Assembly (NCBI RefSeq): GCF_001050135.1 | Contig: NZ_CP012040.1 | Coordinates: 3,923,001 to 3,987,000 of the forward strand | Reading direction: 5' to 3' | DNA: 64,000 bases | DNA from: Cyclobacterium amurskyense | GTDB taxonomy: Bacteria; Bacteroidota; Bacteroidia; Cytophagales; Cyclobacteriaceae | Shown: piece after piece, positions 1 to 7,942 of the stretch | Numbering within the stretch: the stretch's first letter is position 1 | Layout: every line of letters begins with the position of its first letter | Program-made: the position numbers and the translations under genes | The notes under the pieces: generated by a model | What the model was told of the DNA's origin: nothing | Databases searched by the model: none | Seen by the model: the letters and a program-made list of their open reading frames with translations, nothing else

Positions 1-204
1 AAATACTCTGCTTTGGCGAATATTCAATTTTGTAACGATTTGTCTACGAAAGGTGGCATTCATAAAATTTATGCAGTGCTTAATGATGTACATGGAACCC
101 ATGGATATGGTTACCAATACGGCTATTATACTTCAGATGTAAGTGCCTATGGTTACCATGATATACAGGACAAACCTTGGTGGAAAAAAATTGGTAGGCG
201 ATAG
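1..204 (+). CDS. C-terminal end of exopolysaccharide tyrosine autokinase (Wzc type), partial
   Basis: An open frame enters from the left edge (frame 1) and stops with TAG at 202-204. The visible 67 residues contain the end of a P-loop kinase fold (VLNDVHGTH) followed by a tail rich in Tyr (HGYGYQYGYYTSDVSAYGY). Such a tail is the autophosphorylation cluster of bacterial BY-kinases (Wzc/CapB), inner-membrane proteins that control Wzy-dependent polysaccharide assembly and export. The catalytic Walker motifs lie outside the window. The context agrees: a polysaccharide locus resumes at 15026. The nucleotidyltransferase gene on the other strand ends only 7 bp away. Confidence 0.72.
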   Translation, partial: KYSALANIQFCNDLSTKGGIHKIYAVLNDVHGTHGYGYQYGYYTSDVSAYGYHDIQDKPWWKKIGRR

Positions 205-211
205 ATGCACC

Positions 212-1396
212 TTATTTATTTTTCAATAATTTTATTGGGAGCTTAATGGTGTCGTAAAAAAAATCAATTGGTGTATATTTTTCCGGATATGCCATCGCTT
301 GCTTTTTCTGGTAATGGTGTTGTAAATTTTTGATGTAATATTCGGGGTCAAAGTTACCATTGTCACGATTTAGGTACCTGATATACATGCTTATTAATTC
401 GAAACGACTGTCTCCCCAGGTACAGTTTTCCCAAATATTAAACACCATTTTATATACCCTGTTTTGATGGGTTTCCAGTCTTTCTTCAATTGGAGCAGGT
501 AATGAAATGGATAGTAATGTTTTTAAATATTGAAATCCATCCAAAAGGACTTGTTGCAAACCATAGCTCCTTGCAGTGACCAGTATAGCTTCCCAATTTA
601 TTTGAGTACTGTAAGTTTTCATAAAAGCAGAAAGGTCTGCAAGATGGCGCAAACGCATCCATTGGTCTTTTCCACCATGGTGAATAACCATGAGCCAGAA
701 CAAGCTTTCTTTATCTACCTGGAGGACTCTTATTCCATAAAAATCCCTTAAGGTGGCTTTATGAAAAATCAAGGGATAGGGGAAATGGAAACTGTGAAAG
801 TCACTTTTCACTCCCCATTGAAAGTCAAGTAATAAACTTTTATTATTTACAGGCAATTGGTAGAGGTAATTGAAGGAAAGCAATTTCTCAATATGTTGAC
901 CTATCTCAGTTTCTGGTTGGTCAGGATTTAAAATTTCGGAACCGAAGCCTTGATCCTTTAAAACATTCATACTAGGAAGCACATCTTTTTTTTGAACCAA
1001 AACATCAATGTCTCCCCTTTCTCTTAGTTGAGGATTCTCATAAATTTCAAATTGGTATTGGAGACCTTTATGTAATATGGCGGGTATGCCGGCAGTTTCG
1101 AATTGTTGGAGTAGTTTTTTTGTGTGGTAAATATCCTTTAGGTTTTTTAGTGCATTTTGTGTGACAAATATCTTTAGGTATTCCTTGTTTTTTATAGCCA
1201 ATAAGGAAGTCTTCTTGTCATACTCAAAAAGCAATGGGCGAATGCGATGAAACTTGGCCAGCTTTAATACTTTCCGTTCATCAACAGCTATTTCAGTTTC
1301 TTTCCCATTTGCTTTCTTTCCCATATAGGCTTTTATGGAAAAGAAAAGCACCTTCATTTCAGGTAAAAAGGGGTAGAGGGACGAAAGCTGTTGCAA
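212..1396 (-). CDS. Nucleotidyltransferase family protein (lasso-cluster type)
   Basis: 394 aa. The central HKGLQYQFEIYENPQLRERGDIDVLV contains a nucleotidyltransferase signature (K-G, then R-x-x-GDIDVLV with paired Asp), as in the NTP_transf_5 family. Members recur in lasso-peptide clusters of the paeninodin type next to PqqD-like and HPr-kinase-like genes; their reaction is poorly defined and may be nucleotidyl transfer to the peptide or its phosphate. It lies 38 bp downstream of the PqqD gene on the same strand, so the two are probably co-transcribed. The start ATG at 1394-1396 is the first in frame. Family call is good; its role in this cluster is inferred from neighbours. Confidence 0.75.
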   Translation of the reverse strand: MQQLSSLYPFLPEMKVLFFSIKAYMGKKANGKETEIAVDERKVLKLAKFHRIRPLLFEYDKKTSLLAIKNKEYLKIFVTQNALKNLKDIYHTKKLLQQFETAGIPAILHKGLQYQFEIYENPQLRERGDIDVLVQKKDVLPSMNVLKDQGFGSEILNPDQPETEIGQHIEKLLSFNYLYQLPVNNKSLLLDFQWGVKSDFHSFHFPYPLIFHKATLRDFYGIRVLQVDKESLFWLMVIHHGGKDQWMRLRHLADLSAFMKTYSTQINWEAILVTARSYGLQQVLLDGFQYLKTLLSISLPAPIEERLETHQNRVYKMVFNIWENCTWGDSRFELISMYIRYLNRDNGNFDPEYYIKNLQHHYQKKQAMAYPEKYTPIDFFYDTIKLPIKLLKNK

Positions 1397-1434
1397 TATT
1401 TAAAAATAAAAATAAGTGGTAATAAGGAAAAAGA

Positions 1435-1704
1435 CTACTTGATGACGATGGCATTTGCTTCAGCCATTTTTTTCAGAAATTCATTGACTGTTTTCTCACA
1501 TTGTTCCTTTGAAACCTCGTATTCCGCTAATAAAGCTTCGGTTATTTCACTGATGGTCTTTGGGTTTTCTAAGAGCAGCCAAATGCTTTTACCCGTTTCA
1601 TTTAATGTGGCATAAGAACCATTGCTTACATCCATCATGACAATGTCCCCCTCTATTTCGTTAAAAACATAAGAATCACTTCTGCTAATTTGCTTACTGG
1701 ACAT
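1435..1704 (-). CDS. PqqD-like RiPP recognition protein (lasso B1)
   Basis: 89 aa, the usual size of a stand-alone PqqD domain. Recognisable elements are YVFNEIEGDIVMMDVSNGSYATLNETGKSIW near the N-terminus and the helical IWLLLENPKTISEITEALLAEY region. In lasso pathways this B1 protein binds the precursor leader and presents it to the B2 protease and the cyclase. It shares the strand with the nucleotidyltransferase (38-bp gap) and diverges from the cyclase gene; the 130 bp between them (1705-1834) must hold both promoters, with only a weak -7-like TAAATTTA visible on the cyclase side. Assignment is firm for the fold and strong for the role because B2 and C are in the same cluster. Confidence 0.85.
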   Translation of the reverse strand: MSSKQISRSDSYVFNEIEGDIVMMDVSNGSYATLNETGKSIWLLLENPKTISEITEALLAEYEVSKEQCEKTVNEFLKKMAEANAIVIK

Positions 1705-1834
1705 GAATAGTTATTTAAATTGAGTTTATAATTTACTGTTTTTTTGTCAAGGCCTTAATCAAACCCTTTATATATAGTAAATTTAGAGGATTGAGAATGG
1801 AAATTATAATTAAATTTTAAAATAAACGAAAAAC

Positions 1835-3682
1835 ATGACTGCATTTTTTGGTTTCACAGGTAAAGGCGATTTTTTAGAACAAATGGCTACCCCGTTGAGA
1901 CATTGGTCTGCAGACCGAGAGGGCAAGTTTACTAGCAAACAGCTATCTCTGGGTTGTCTGGAAATGTATACTATTCCTGAATCCGTTTTGGCTCCTCAGC
2001 CTTTTAGGCACGAAAATTTCATTATTGTAGGGGACTGTCGAATAGATAACCGTGAAGCATTAAGAAAAATATTAAAGCTGAAACCAGACCAGGTTATGGC
2101 TGATTTGGAGTTTATCGTTCGGCTCTATGCGAAAAAAGGCAAGGAGACCCCTAAACTATTGATAGGCGATTTTGCCTTTATTATTTGGGACAGTAAAAAG
2201 GAGGAGCTATTCGGGGCAAGAGATCAGTTGGGGATTAAAATATTTTACTATGCCATTCAGCAGGAGCAATTGGTGTTTGCTTCTGAAATAAAAGGAATTT
2301 TAGCTTACCCAGGCATGTCCAAAGAATTCAACGAACTAGTTTTAGCAACCACCTTTTCTTTAGATGGACCATCTTCATCCGAAGGAACACTTTATAATGC
2401 AATAGATGCCCAGCCTGCAGGGACCTGGATGCATTTTAAAGCAGGAACTTTAACCTTAAAAAAATACTGGACTTTAGGTGATCATAACATCACAATTCCT
2501 GAAACCCATGAAGAAAGGTTAGGAAAATTCAAAGACTTGTTTTTTTTATCTGTTAAAGACAGGATGAGAACCAATAAGCGGCTTGGTCTTGAGCTCAGTG
2601 GTGGCTTGGACTCTACAGGTATCGGGGGGGCATTGATGACCTATTTGGGCAAAGGAGGTGATCTGTCCTGTTATAGTTTTGGTAAAGCCCTTCAGCCTAC
2701 CCAAGAAATAGATAAATTTGATGAAGGGGATCTAATGCACGAGTTTTGTAAAGAAAACGGCCTTCTTTCTAAGTGGCGAAAATTCGATGAGCGGGATTTT
2801 ACGGTGAAGGATCATTTAAATTTAATGACGAAAGTACAGGATGAGGTAGATATGAATTTTTTACCCACCCTTACCGCTGCCTTTTTAAAACAAGCCAAAA
2901 AAGAAAAAATTGGAGTTATGTTTTCAGGCTGGGGTGGAGACATGGCAGCCACCCTCACTTTAGGTGGCTTTTATAGGCCATTGGCAATAAAAAAAAGATA
3001 TTGGGCGCTGTGGAAAGACATTAGAAGAAAGCATGATGTTCCCATGGCTTTTATTAAATGGCTTTACTTTTCAATCAAATTTTTGCAAGGGGACTCAGTT
3101 CTTAAAACGTATAAAGAAAAAAGCAAAAAAAAGTATGCTTCTAGCCCTTTGAAAAGAAAAATAATAGAAAAGCACCAACTTCTGGACAGGGAGCCTTCCA
3201 TATACAAAGTGAAATCTACGATAGAGATAAGCGATTACCTAAGCACTTATCTTACTGAGGTTGGAATCAATAAACGCATAGTAGACCATGGCTTGGTTGG
3301 TCGTCATTTCGGGGTGGATTACAGGTTTCCTATGATGGACCTCAGGCTATTGGAATACATATATGCGCTACCAATCGATACGATAACCTACCAAGGTAAG
3401 AGCAGGTATCTATTTACAGAAATCATCCGGCCTTATATTCCCAATGGAGTTATTGACAAAAGAAAGAGTAAGGTGCCATCAGTCCCTTTTACCAAGGCAT
3501 TTCAAAGGGATGCCTTAGATGAAATAATTGCCTTTGTTCAAGCTAATTTTGATGAATTAGAGAATATGACCTATTTGGATAGCGATAAAGCTCTAAGCAT
3601 CTTAAAAAAACCTGACCCAGGAAATTTTGGGACATTATCAAAGTTGATGTTTTATATTATCAAAAAAAAATCGAATGTTTAA
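1835..3682 (+). CDS. Asparagine-synthetase-like lasso peptide cyclase (C protein)
   Basis: 615 aa, with an N-terminal class-II amidotransferase-like domain (about 1-200) and a C-terminal AsnB-like adenylating domain. The pyrophosphate-binding motif ELSGGLDSTGIGG is intact near residue 255. Residue 2 is Thr, not the catalytic Cys of glutamine-dependent AsnB, so glutaminase activity is unlikely; this is usual in lasso cyclases, which activate an Asp/Glu side chain and close the ring on the N-terminal amine. A second AsnB-like loop reads SGWGGDMAATL, with Met where Glu is commoner. It diverges from the B1 gene and converges on the halogenase (15-bp gap). An asparagine synthetase for another product is possible but B1/B2 neighbours favour lasso cyclization. 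Confidence 0.85.
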   Translation: MTAFFGFTGKGDFLEQMATPLRHWSADREGKFTSKQLSLGCLEMYTIPESVLAPQPFRHENFIIVGDCRIDNREALRKILKLKPDQVMADLEFIVRLYAKKGKETPKLLIGDFAFIIWDSKKEELFGARDQLGIKIFYYAIQQEQLVFASEIKGILAYPGMSKEFNELVLATTFSLDGPSSSEGTLYNAIDAQPAGTWMHFKAGTLTLKKYWTLGDHNITIPETHEERLGKFKDLFFLSVKDRMRTNKRLGLELSGGLDSTGIGGALMTYLGKGGDLSCYSFGKALQPTQEIDKFDEGDLMHEFCKENGLLSKWRKFDERDFTVKDHLNLMTKVQDEVDMNFLPTLTAAFLKQAKKEKIGVMFSGWGGDMAATLTLGGFYRPLAIKKRYWALWKDIRRKHDVPMAFIKWLYFSIKFLQGDSVLKTYKEKSKKKYASSPLKRKIIEKHQLLDREPSIYKVKSTIEISDYLSTYLTEVGINKRIVDHGLVGRHFGVDYRFPMMDLRLLEYIYALPIDTITYQGKSRYLFTEIIRPYIPNGVIDKRKSKVPSVPFTKAFQRDALDEIIAFVQANFDELENMTYLDSDKALSILKKPDPGNFGTLSKLMFYIIKKKSNV

Positions 3683-3697
3683 GACGTGGAATTAGCT

Positions 3698-5188
3698 TCA
3701 CCGAAAACAAAACGAAAGGTTGTTTTCCAAATAAATAAGACTCTCTTCATGTGAAAGCGCATTAGCCACGACTTTTTCATTGAAAGTTATAATTTTTTCT
3801 GCTGCACTGATTTGAGGTTGGTTGTCCACTATATGTTCCCACCCGAATCCACTTCCAAGCATGACCAAGTCGAAAGAAAAAGTGCCAAATATAGTATTCT
3901 TTAATTGTTGATTTAAAACATTGTTTTCATTAAAAAATACAGGGCCATTTTTTTTATAGTAATTCAAATAATCCTGAATGCCTGACAAATCTGTATGTTC
4001 CCTAACCATTTTCCAAAAGGGAGTGTCTTTTTTTTCATTGTACTTAAAGTGAAGGGCTATAAACCATTTAATATAGTCCCAGGATCTATTAATTTTAGAA
4101 TTATATCTGGCTTGTGCTGCTTCAAGGTTTTTTTCATTTTTCAGGTATTTTTCAAACTTTTCCAGCTGAAGGATAATCATATGCAGACCTGTAGATTCCA
4201 GAGGCTCTACGAAAGCGAAAGCATTACCTATGGCTATGGTATTGCCTGACCAACTTTTTTCGTATCGCCCCGATTTGAAACGGATTACTTTTTCATCATT
4301 TATCTCTGGACAATATTTTCTCAATTCACTTCTGGCTTCCTCTGCTGAGCAAAATTTATCAGAATAAACATAGCCCAAATGATTTTCTCTTTGTGTAGGG
4401 GTTTCCCAAAGCCAACCGTGATTCAGGGTTGAGGCTGTGGTATAAGGTTTTATTCCATTTGTATGGCTAGCTTTACCTAAGATGGCTGAGTTAGTCATTA
4501 AGCTATCTCCATAGTCCACCCAGTTGGATTTTAAGGCTTTGCCCAATAAATAGCTGGAAAATCCTGTACAATCAAAATACATGTCGAATTTCAACTCTTT
4601 CTGTTGATCCGTTTGTAAATAATCTATATCGCTGTTGTTTTTTTTAAGGAATGTTTTTTCAATTTTAGCATCTATATGATTTATTTTGGCAAGTTGAATT
4701 TTTTCTTTAAGGTATTTAACAAGTAGCTCGTTATCAATATGATAAGCCATGCCGCTTTTGACTTTTATGGGTAGGACCTCTCCATTTCTGCTGATAAAAG
4801 GAGCTTTATCGGCCGCCATCATTCGGGTAGTAAGTGAAGTATAATCCAAGCTTTGCTTGTATCTTAAAGAAGCAATAGTATCCATTCTACCAAAAGGATT
4901 TAAGTAATGCTTGTCCTCTTTTCTTCCCCAATTAAATTTTACACCTAATTTTAAGGTTGGTTTGGTGGCGTTGAAAAATTCGTGAACTGAAAATCCCAAG
5001 ATGCTGTGAATAAATTTCAGAAGTAGAGGAGTACTCGCTTCCCCAACACCTATTATTGGGATTTTTGAGCTCTCTATAACTGTGATATTTTTATCGCCAA
5101 ATTTTTTTTTTAGATACAGTGCCGTAAAATAGCCTGCAGTACCTCCTCCAATTACCCCAATATCTCTTACATCTTTAAAATCTTGCAT
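3698..5188 (-). CDS. Flavin-dependent tryptophan-halogenase-like protein
   Basis: 496 aa. An N-terminal FAD dinucleotide motif, VIGGGTAGYFTALYL, lies at 12-26 and GVGEASTP at 47-54. Lys80 in ATKPTLKLGVKF aligns by eye with the catalytic Lys of PrnA-type halogenases. The family WxWxIP region is present as GWLWETP (258-264), with Glu-Thr in place of x-Ile, and FVEPLESTG at 326-334 carries the conserved Glu/Ser. These enzymes use FADH2 and O2 to chlorinate or brominate Trp and related aromatics; a partner flavin reductase is not visible. It diverges from the 45-aa precursor gene by 89 bp, and the pair is duplicated at 5719-7276. Halogenation of core Trp residues is inferred from context. Confidence 0.8.
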   Translation of the reverse strand: MQDFKDVRDIGVIGGGTAGYFTALYLKKKFGDKNITVIESSKIPIIGVGEASTPLLLKFIHSILGFSVHEFFNATKPTLKLGVKFNWGRKEDKHYLNPFGRMDTIASLRYKQSLDYTSLTTRMMAADKAPFISRNGEVLPIKVKSGMAYHIDNELLVKYLKEKIQLAKINHIDAKIEKTFLKKNNSDIDYLQTDQQKELKFDMYFDCTGFSSYLLGKALKSNWVDYGDSLMTNSAILGKASHTNGIKPYTTASTLNHGWLWETPTQRENHLGYVYSDKFCSAEEARSELRKYCPEINDEKVIRFKSGRYEKSWSGNTIAIGNAFAFVEPLESTGLHMIILQLEKFEKYLKNEKNLEAAQARYNSKINRSWDYIKWFIALHFKYNEKKDTPFWKMVREHTDLSGIQDYLNYYKKNGPVFFNENNVLNQQLKNTIFGTFSFDLVMLGSGFGWEHIVDNQPQISAAEKIITFNEKVVANALSHEESLIYLENNLSFCFR

Positions 5189-5216
5189 TATTTTTGGTTG
5201 TTATTTAAAATAAAAA

Positions 5217-5247
5217 TTTGAGTTTATGGATTTATTATTTAAATTTA
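5217..5247 (+). promoter_or_regulatory. Bacteroidota-type promoter of the precursor peptide gene
   Basis: A -33 TTTG at 5217-5220 is followed after exactly 19 nt by TAAATTTA at 5240-5247, which matches the Bacteroidota -7 TAnnTTTG except for the last base. Transcription would start near 5252 and leave a 5' UTR of about 25 nt before ATG 5278. The same position before the decayed second copy lacks the TTTG. Seen in sequence; activity is inferred. Confidence 0.5.
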
Positions 5248-5277
5248 ACAAGAATTAATTTTTAAACTAATAAAAAA

Positions 5278-5415
5278 ATGGCTTCAACAACAAACAGCAA
5301 TCAAAAAGATAAAAAAGAATGGGTTAATCCTGAGTTTTTAACAGAAAATATTCAGGAAACCAATAGCGGTGGATGGTCTTCTGGTTCTTTAGAATCTGGC
5401 TGGTATGGCTCATAA
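5278..5415 (+). CDS. Putative lasso-peptide precursor, 45 aa
   Basis: ATG at 5278, TAA at 5413-5415. The leader has MASTTNSNQKDKK, then WVNPEF, which resembles the YxxPxL element read by lasso RRE proteins, then a conserved Thr (T28) in ETNS. The proposed core is GGWSSGSLESGWYGS (31-45). From G31 the Glu falls at position 9, from G32 at position 8; both ring sizes are known for lasso peptides. T28 is at -3 from G31 instead of the usual -2, so the cleavage site is not certain. W33, W42, Y43 and the C-terminal Ser are candidate sites for the halogenase, sulfotransferases/GT8 and HprK-like kinase of the cluster. A good promoter lies upstream. No other intact precursor was found between genes. 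Confidence 0.72.
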   Translation: MASTTNSNQKDKKEWVNPEFLTENIQETNSGGWSSGSLESGWYGS

Positions 5416-5718
5416 ACTATGAATTTTCAGTAGATTAGTATAGCCTGTTCAATAATTACTTAGGTTATTGGGTGATTTATAATTACAACAAATTGTTGTT
5501 GTCTTCCTATTACAATAGCAGTAAAAAATGTGCAGCTGATTGGATGCATTTAGAGAAGATTTTCCATTTACCTGCCCTACGGAATTAGATTGAAATTCCG
5601 GAGCATATTGGCACTATTTTTTTGAGTGTGAATTATTGGTAAAATAGCGGTTCGCTTATTCAAGACCAAAGGGTTTTACAATATATTTCACGCCTTTTTG
5701 AATTGTGTGTTTTTTGAG
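5416..5718. other. Intergenic spacer without recognisable gene
   Basis: This 303-bp stretch separates the intact precursor from the decayed halogenase copy. Both strands give only very short frames (14 codons at most) without a leader-like motif. A small inverted repeat, ACAACAAATTGTTGT, near 5484-5498 is the only structure noticed. It probably represents the junction of the tandem duplication. Confidence 0.5.
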
Positions 5719-7079
5719 CTAAAAGTTATATTTAAATGAAGGGCTATACTCTAAATAACTAAGACTCGCTTCATGAGAAAAGGCCTTTAACATGATTTTT
5801 TCATTTAAGGTCATGATTTTGTTGGCTTCTCCCAGTTCAGGTTTATTGGTTGCTAATTTCCCCCAATCATAACCACTCCCTAACATAACCAGGTCGAAAG
5901 AAAAAGTGCCAAAAATAGCATTCTTTTCTATGTGCGGTAAAGGATGGGTTTTATCTAAAAACAATGGTCCATTTTATGTATAATATTTTAAGTTGTATTT
6001 AGCTTTAGAAGTTGTTACGTTAGCTTCTTATATGAAGTATTTTTCAAATTTTTCCAATTGAAAAATAACCATGTGCAATCCAGTAGATTCCAGCGGTTCT
6101 ACAAAAGCAAAGGCATTCCCTAAGGCATTGGTGTTGCCTGACCAACTTTTTTCGTACTTCCGTGATTTAAAATGGATAACTTTTTCATCATTTACCTCAG
6201 GACAATAATTCCTCAACTCACTTCTTACCTCGTCTGCTGAGCAAAACTTGTCAGAAAAAACATAACCTAAATGGTTTTCCTTTTGTGAAGGCGTTTCCCA
6301 TAACCAACCTTGATTTAGCGTTGATGCTGTGGTATAAGGTTTAATTCCATTTGTATGGTTGGCTTTTCCTAGAATGGCGGAATTGGTCATCAGGCTGTCT
6401 CCACAATCTACTCAATTGGTATTTAAGGCTTTGCCCAATAAATGGCTTGAAAACTCTGTACAATCAAAATACATGTCGAATTTCAATTCCTTCTGCTGAT
6501 CCGTTTGTAAATAATCTATTTCATTGTTTTCTTTTTTATGAACAGCTTTTTCAATTTTAGTGTCTAAATGTTCTATCTTGGTAAGGCTGATTTTTTCTTT
6601 CAGGAACTTCACTATAATTTGGTTATCAATATGATAGGACAGTCCATTATTGATGTATATTGGTAAACCCTCTCCATTTCTGCTGATAAATGGCGTTTTA
6701 TCGTTTGCCATTAGGCGTGTGTTAAGAGAAGTGAAATCCAGACTCTGTTTTATTCTTAAGGAAGCAGCAGTATGCATTATTCCAAAGGGGTTTAAGTAAT
6801 GCTTGTCCTCTTTTCTTCCCCAATTGAATTTTACACCTAATTTTAACGTGGGCTTGGTGGCTTTAAAAAATTCCTGAACAGAAATACCAAGCATGTTATG
6901 AATAAATTTTAAAAATAAAGGGAAGTGGCTTATCCGACGCCTATAATAGGTATCTTGGAACTTTCTATAAGTGTAATGCGCTTATACTTGAATTTTTTAT
7001 TAAGAAACAATGCCGTTAAATAACCTGCGGTGCCTCCCCCAATTACGCCAATGGTTTGTATGTCTTTTAATGCTGTTAT
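5719..7079 (-). pseudogene. Decayed second copy of the tryptophan-halogenase-like gene
   Basis: The reverse strand encodes a clear relative of the 3698-5188 halogenase, but broken in several places. The start ATG has become ATA (7077-7079); the GVGEAS Glu codon is TAA (near 6930) and the frame shifts shortly after. A Trp codon of the WVDYGDS region is TGA at 6409-6411, and about 60 codons between the EKFEKY region and the FGTFSFD region are deleted near 5965-6030. Intact stretches include the ATKPTLKLGVKF Lys segment (near 6850), GWLWETP (6297-6317) and FVEPLESTG. It can no longer give a full enzyme. Position and orientation relative to the adjacent decayed precursor mirror the intact pair, which shows a tandem duplication. 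Confidence 0.9.
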
Positions 7080-7150
7080 TGTTTAAAAAAAAAAGTTCAT
7101 AAATTATAATAGTTAAGTTAAGCAAGAATTAACTTTTAAACTAATAAAAA

Positions 7151-7276
7151 AAGGCTTCGACAGAGAGCGGCAATCAAAAAAAATGGGTCGATCCTGGTTT
7201 TTTAACAGCAAATTATCCTATAACCAATAATAGACTTGTGAGGTCTGGAATAGAAGATAAAAGATACAAAGACTAA
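7151..7276 (+). pseudogene. Decayed second lasso-type precursor
   Basis: The frame matches the intact precursor: a leader with WVDPGFLTAN (intact copy: WVNPEFLTEN), then ITN, then a different core, NRLVRSGIEDKRYKD. The start codon is AAG (7151-7153) instead of ATG, with an in-frame TAA just upstream (7145-7147), and no other usable start exists. The 5' untranslated segment AAGAATTAAC TTTTAAACTA is nearly the same as before the intact copy. The conserved leader with a changed core is the normal pattern of RiPP precursor paralogues. The core lacks the Gly-Gly start and carries Glu-Asp. The last bases overlap the stop codon of the sulfotransferase gene on the other strand. Confidence 0.75.
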
Positions 7277-7917
7277 ATTTTTTTTAAATCGTCAATTTTA
7301 AACAAATCAAAATCCTTTTTATAAAAATGACTGATTAAAGACTGTAACTCTTCGTCATAATAAGACCTATAGGGGAGATGATTGGACGAATTGATTTTTT
7401 CTGGTGACTTAAAAGGTAAATTTAGCCTTGAAAAAACACTTTTAAGGTCTTTTTCCATGTTTTCGGTTTGGCCAATAAAATCAACTAAAATTTCATTATG
7501 TTCACCTGTGATATAATCACATTGAGGTCTAAAGAAAAGACTGGTTTGATTTGATTCTCTCTGAATCAATAATTTCATATATGCCCTGCATTTGGTTACA
7601 TTGGTATATTCTTTGGATAGTAATGGGTGTTTAAAAAAGCAAGCAGAAACAAACCTTTCATAAGGGTTACGCATAAAAGCAAATTTTAGATAGCTGGTCC
7701 ATATTTCCGGACTTAAGTGAGGTTTGATCTCAAGTGCAGTGATATGCCCATTTTTGCGCTTCTTAAAATCCCCCGTTTGTAATTTTGAATGGTGAAAAAG
7801 TGCTACCTGTTCTTCGTCTCCAACTTCCAGAAAAGGTCTTAGGGCAAAACGAACAGCATGAGTACCTGTCTTAGGTATGGCAAAAGAAATAAATTTATGG
7901 CTATGGCTTATGATCAT
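7273..7917 (-). CDS. Sulfotransferase (carbohydrate/Sulfotransfer_2-like)
   Basis: 214 aa. A PAPS 5'-phosphosulfate-binding motif, IPKTGTHAVRFAL, lies at about 14-26 and a 3'-phosphate-binding motif, FMRNPYERFVSACF, at about 80-93. Such enzymes move sulfate from PAPS to a hydroxyl of a sugar, peptide or small molecule. The N-terminus (MIISHSHKFISF) resembles that of the gene at 9295 (MIISHKHRFIFI), so the two are probably paralogues. It diverges from the GT8 gene with only 25 bp between starts. It may act on the lasso peptide or on the polysaccharide; the sequence does not decide. Confidence 0.8.
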   Translation of the reverse strand: MIISHSHKFISFAIPKTGTHAVRFALRPFLEVGDEEQVALFHHSKLQTGDFKKRKNGHITALEIKPHLSPEIWTSYLKFAFMRNPYERFVSACFFKHPLLSKEYTNVTKCRAYMKLLIQRESNQTSLFFRPQCDYITGEHNEILVDFIGQTENMEKDLKSVFSRLNLPFKSPEKINSSNHLPYRSYYDEELQSLISHFYKKDFDLFKIDDLKKI

Positions 7918-7942
7918 GGGATTTTAAATTTTAAATTTGAAC

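Noticed and set aside
3698..5188. Alternative reading of the halogenase as a generic monooxygenase
   Set aside because: Lys80-like segment, GWLWETP and PLESTG together fit the tryptophan-halogenase family better.
5484..5498. ACAACAAATTGTTGT palindrome in the spacer after the precursor
   Set aside because: Short AT-rich symmetry without T-run; not enough for a terminator or operator call.
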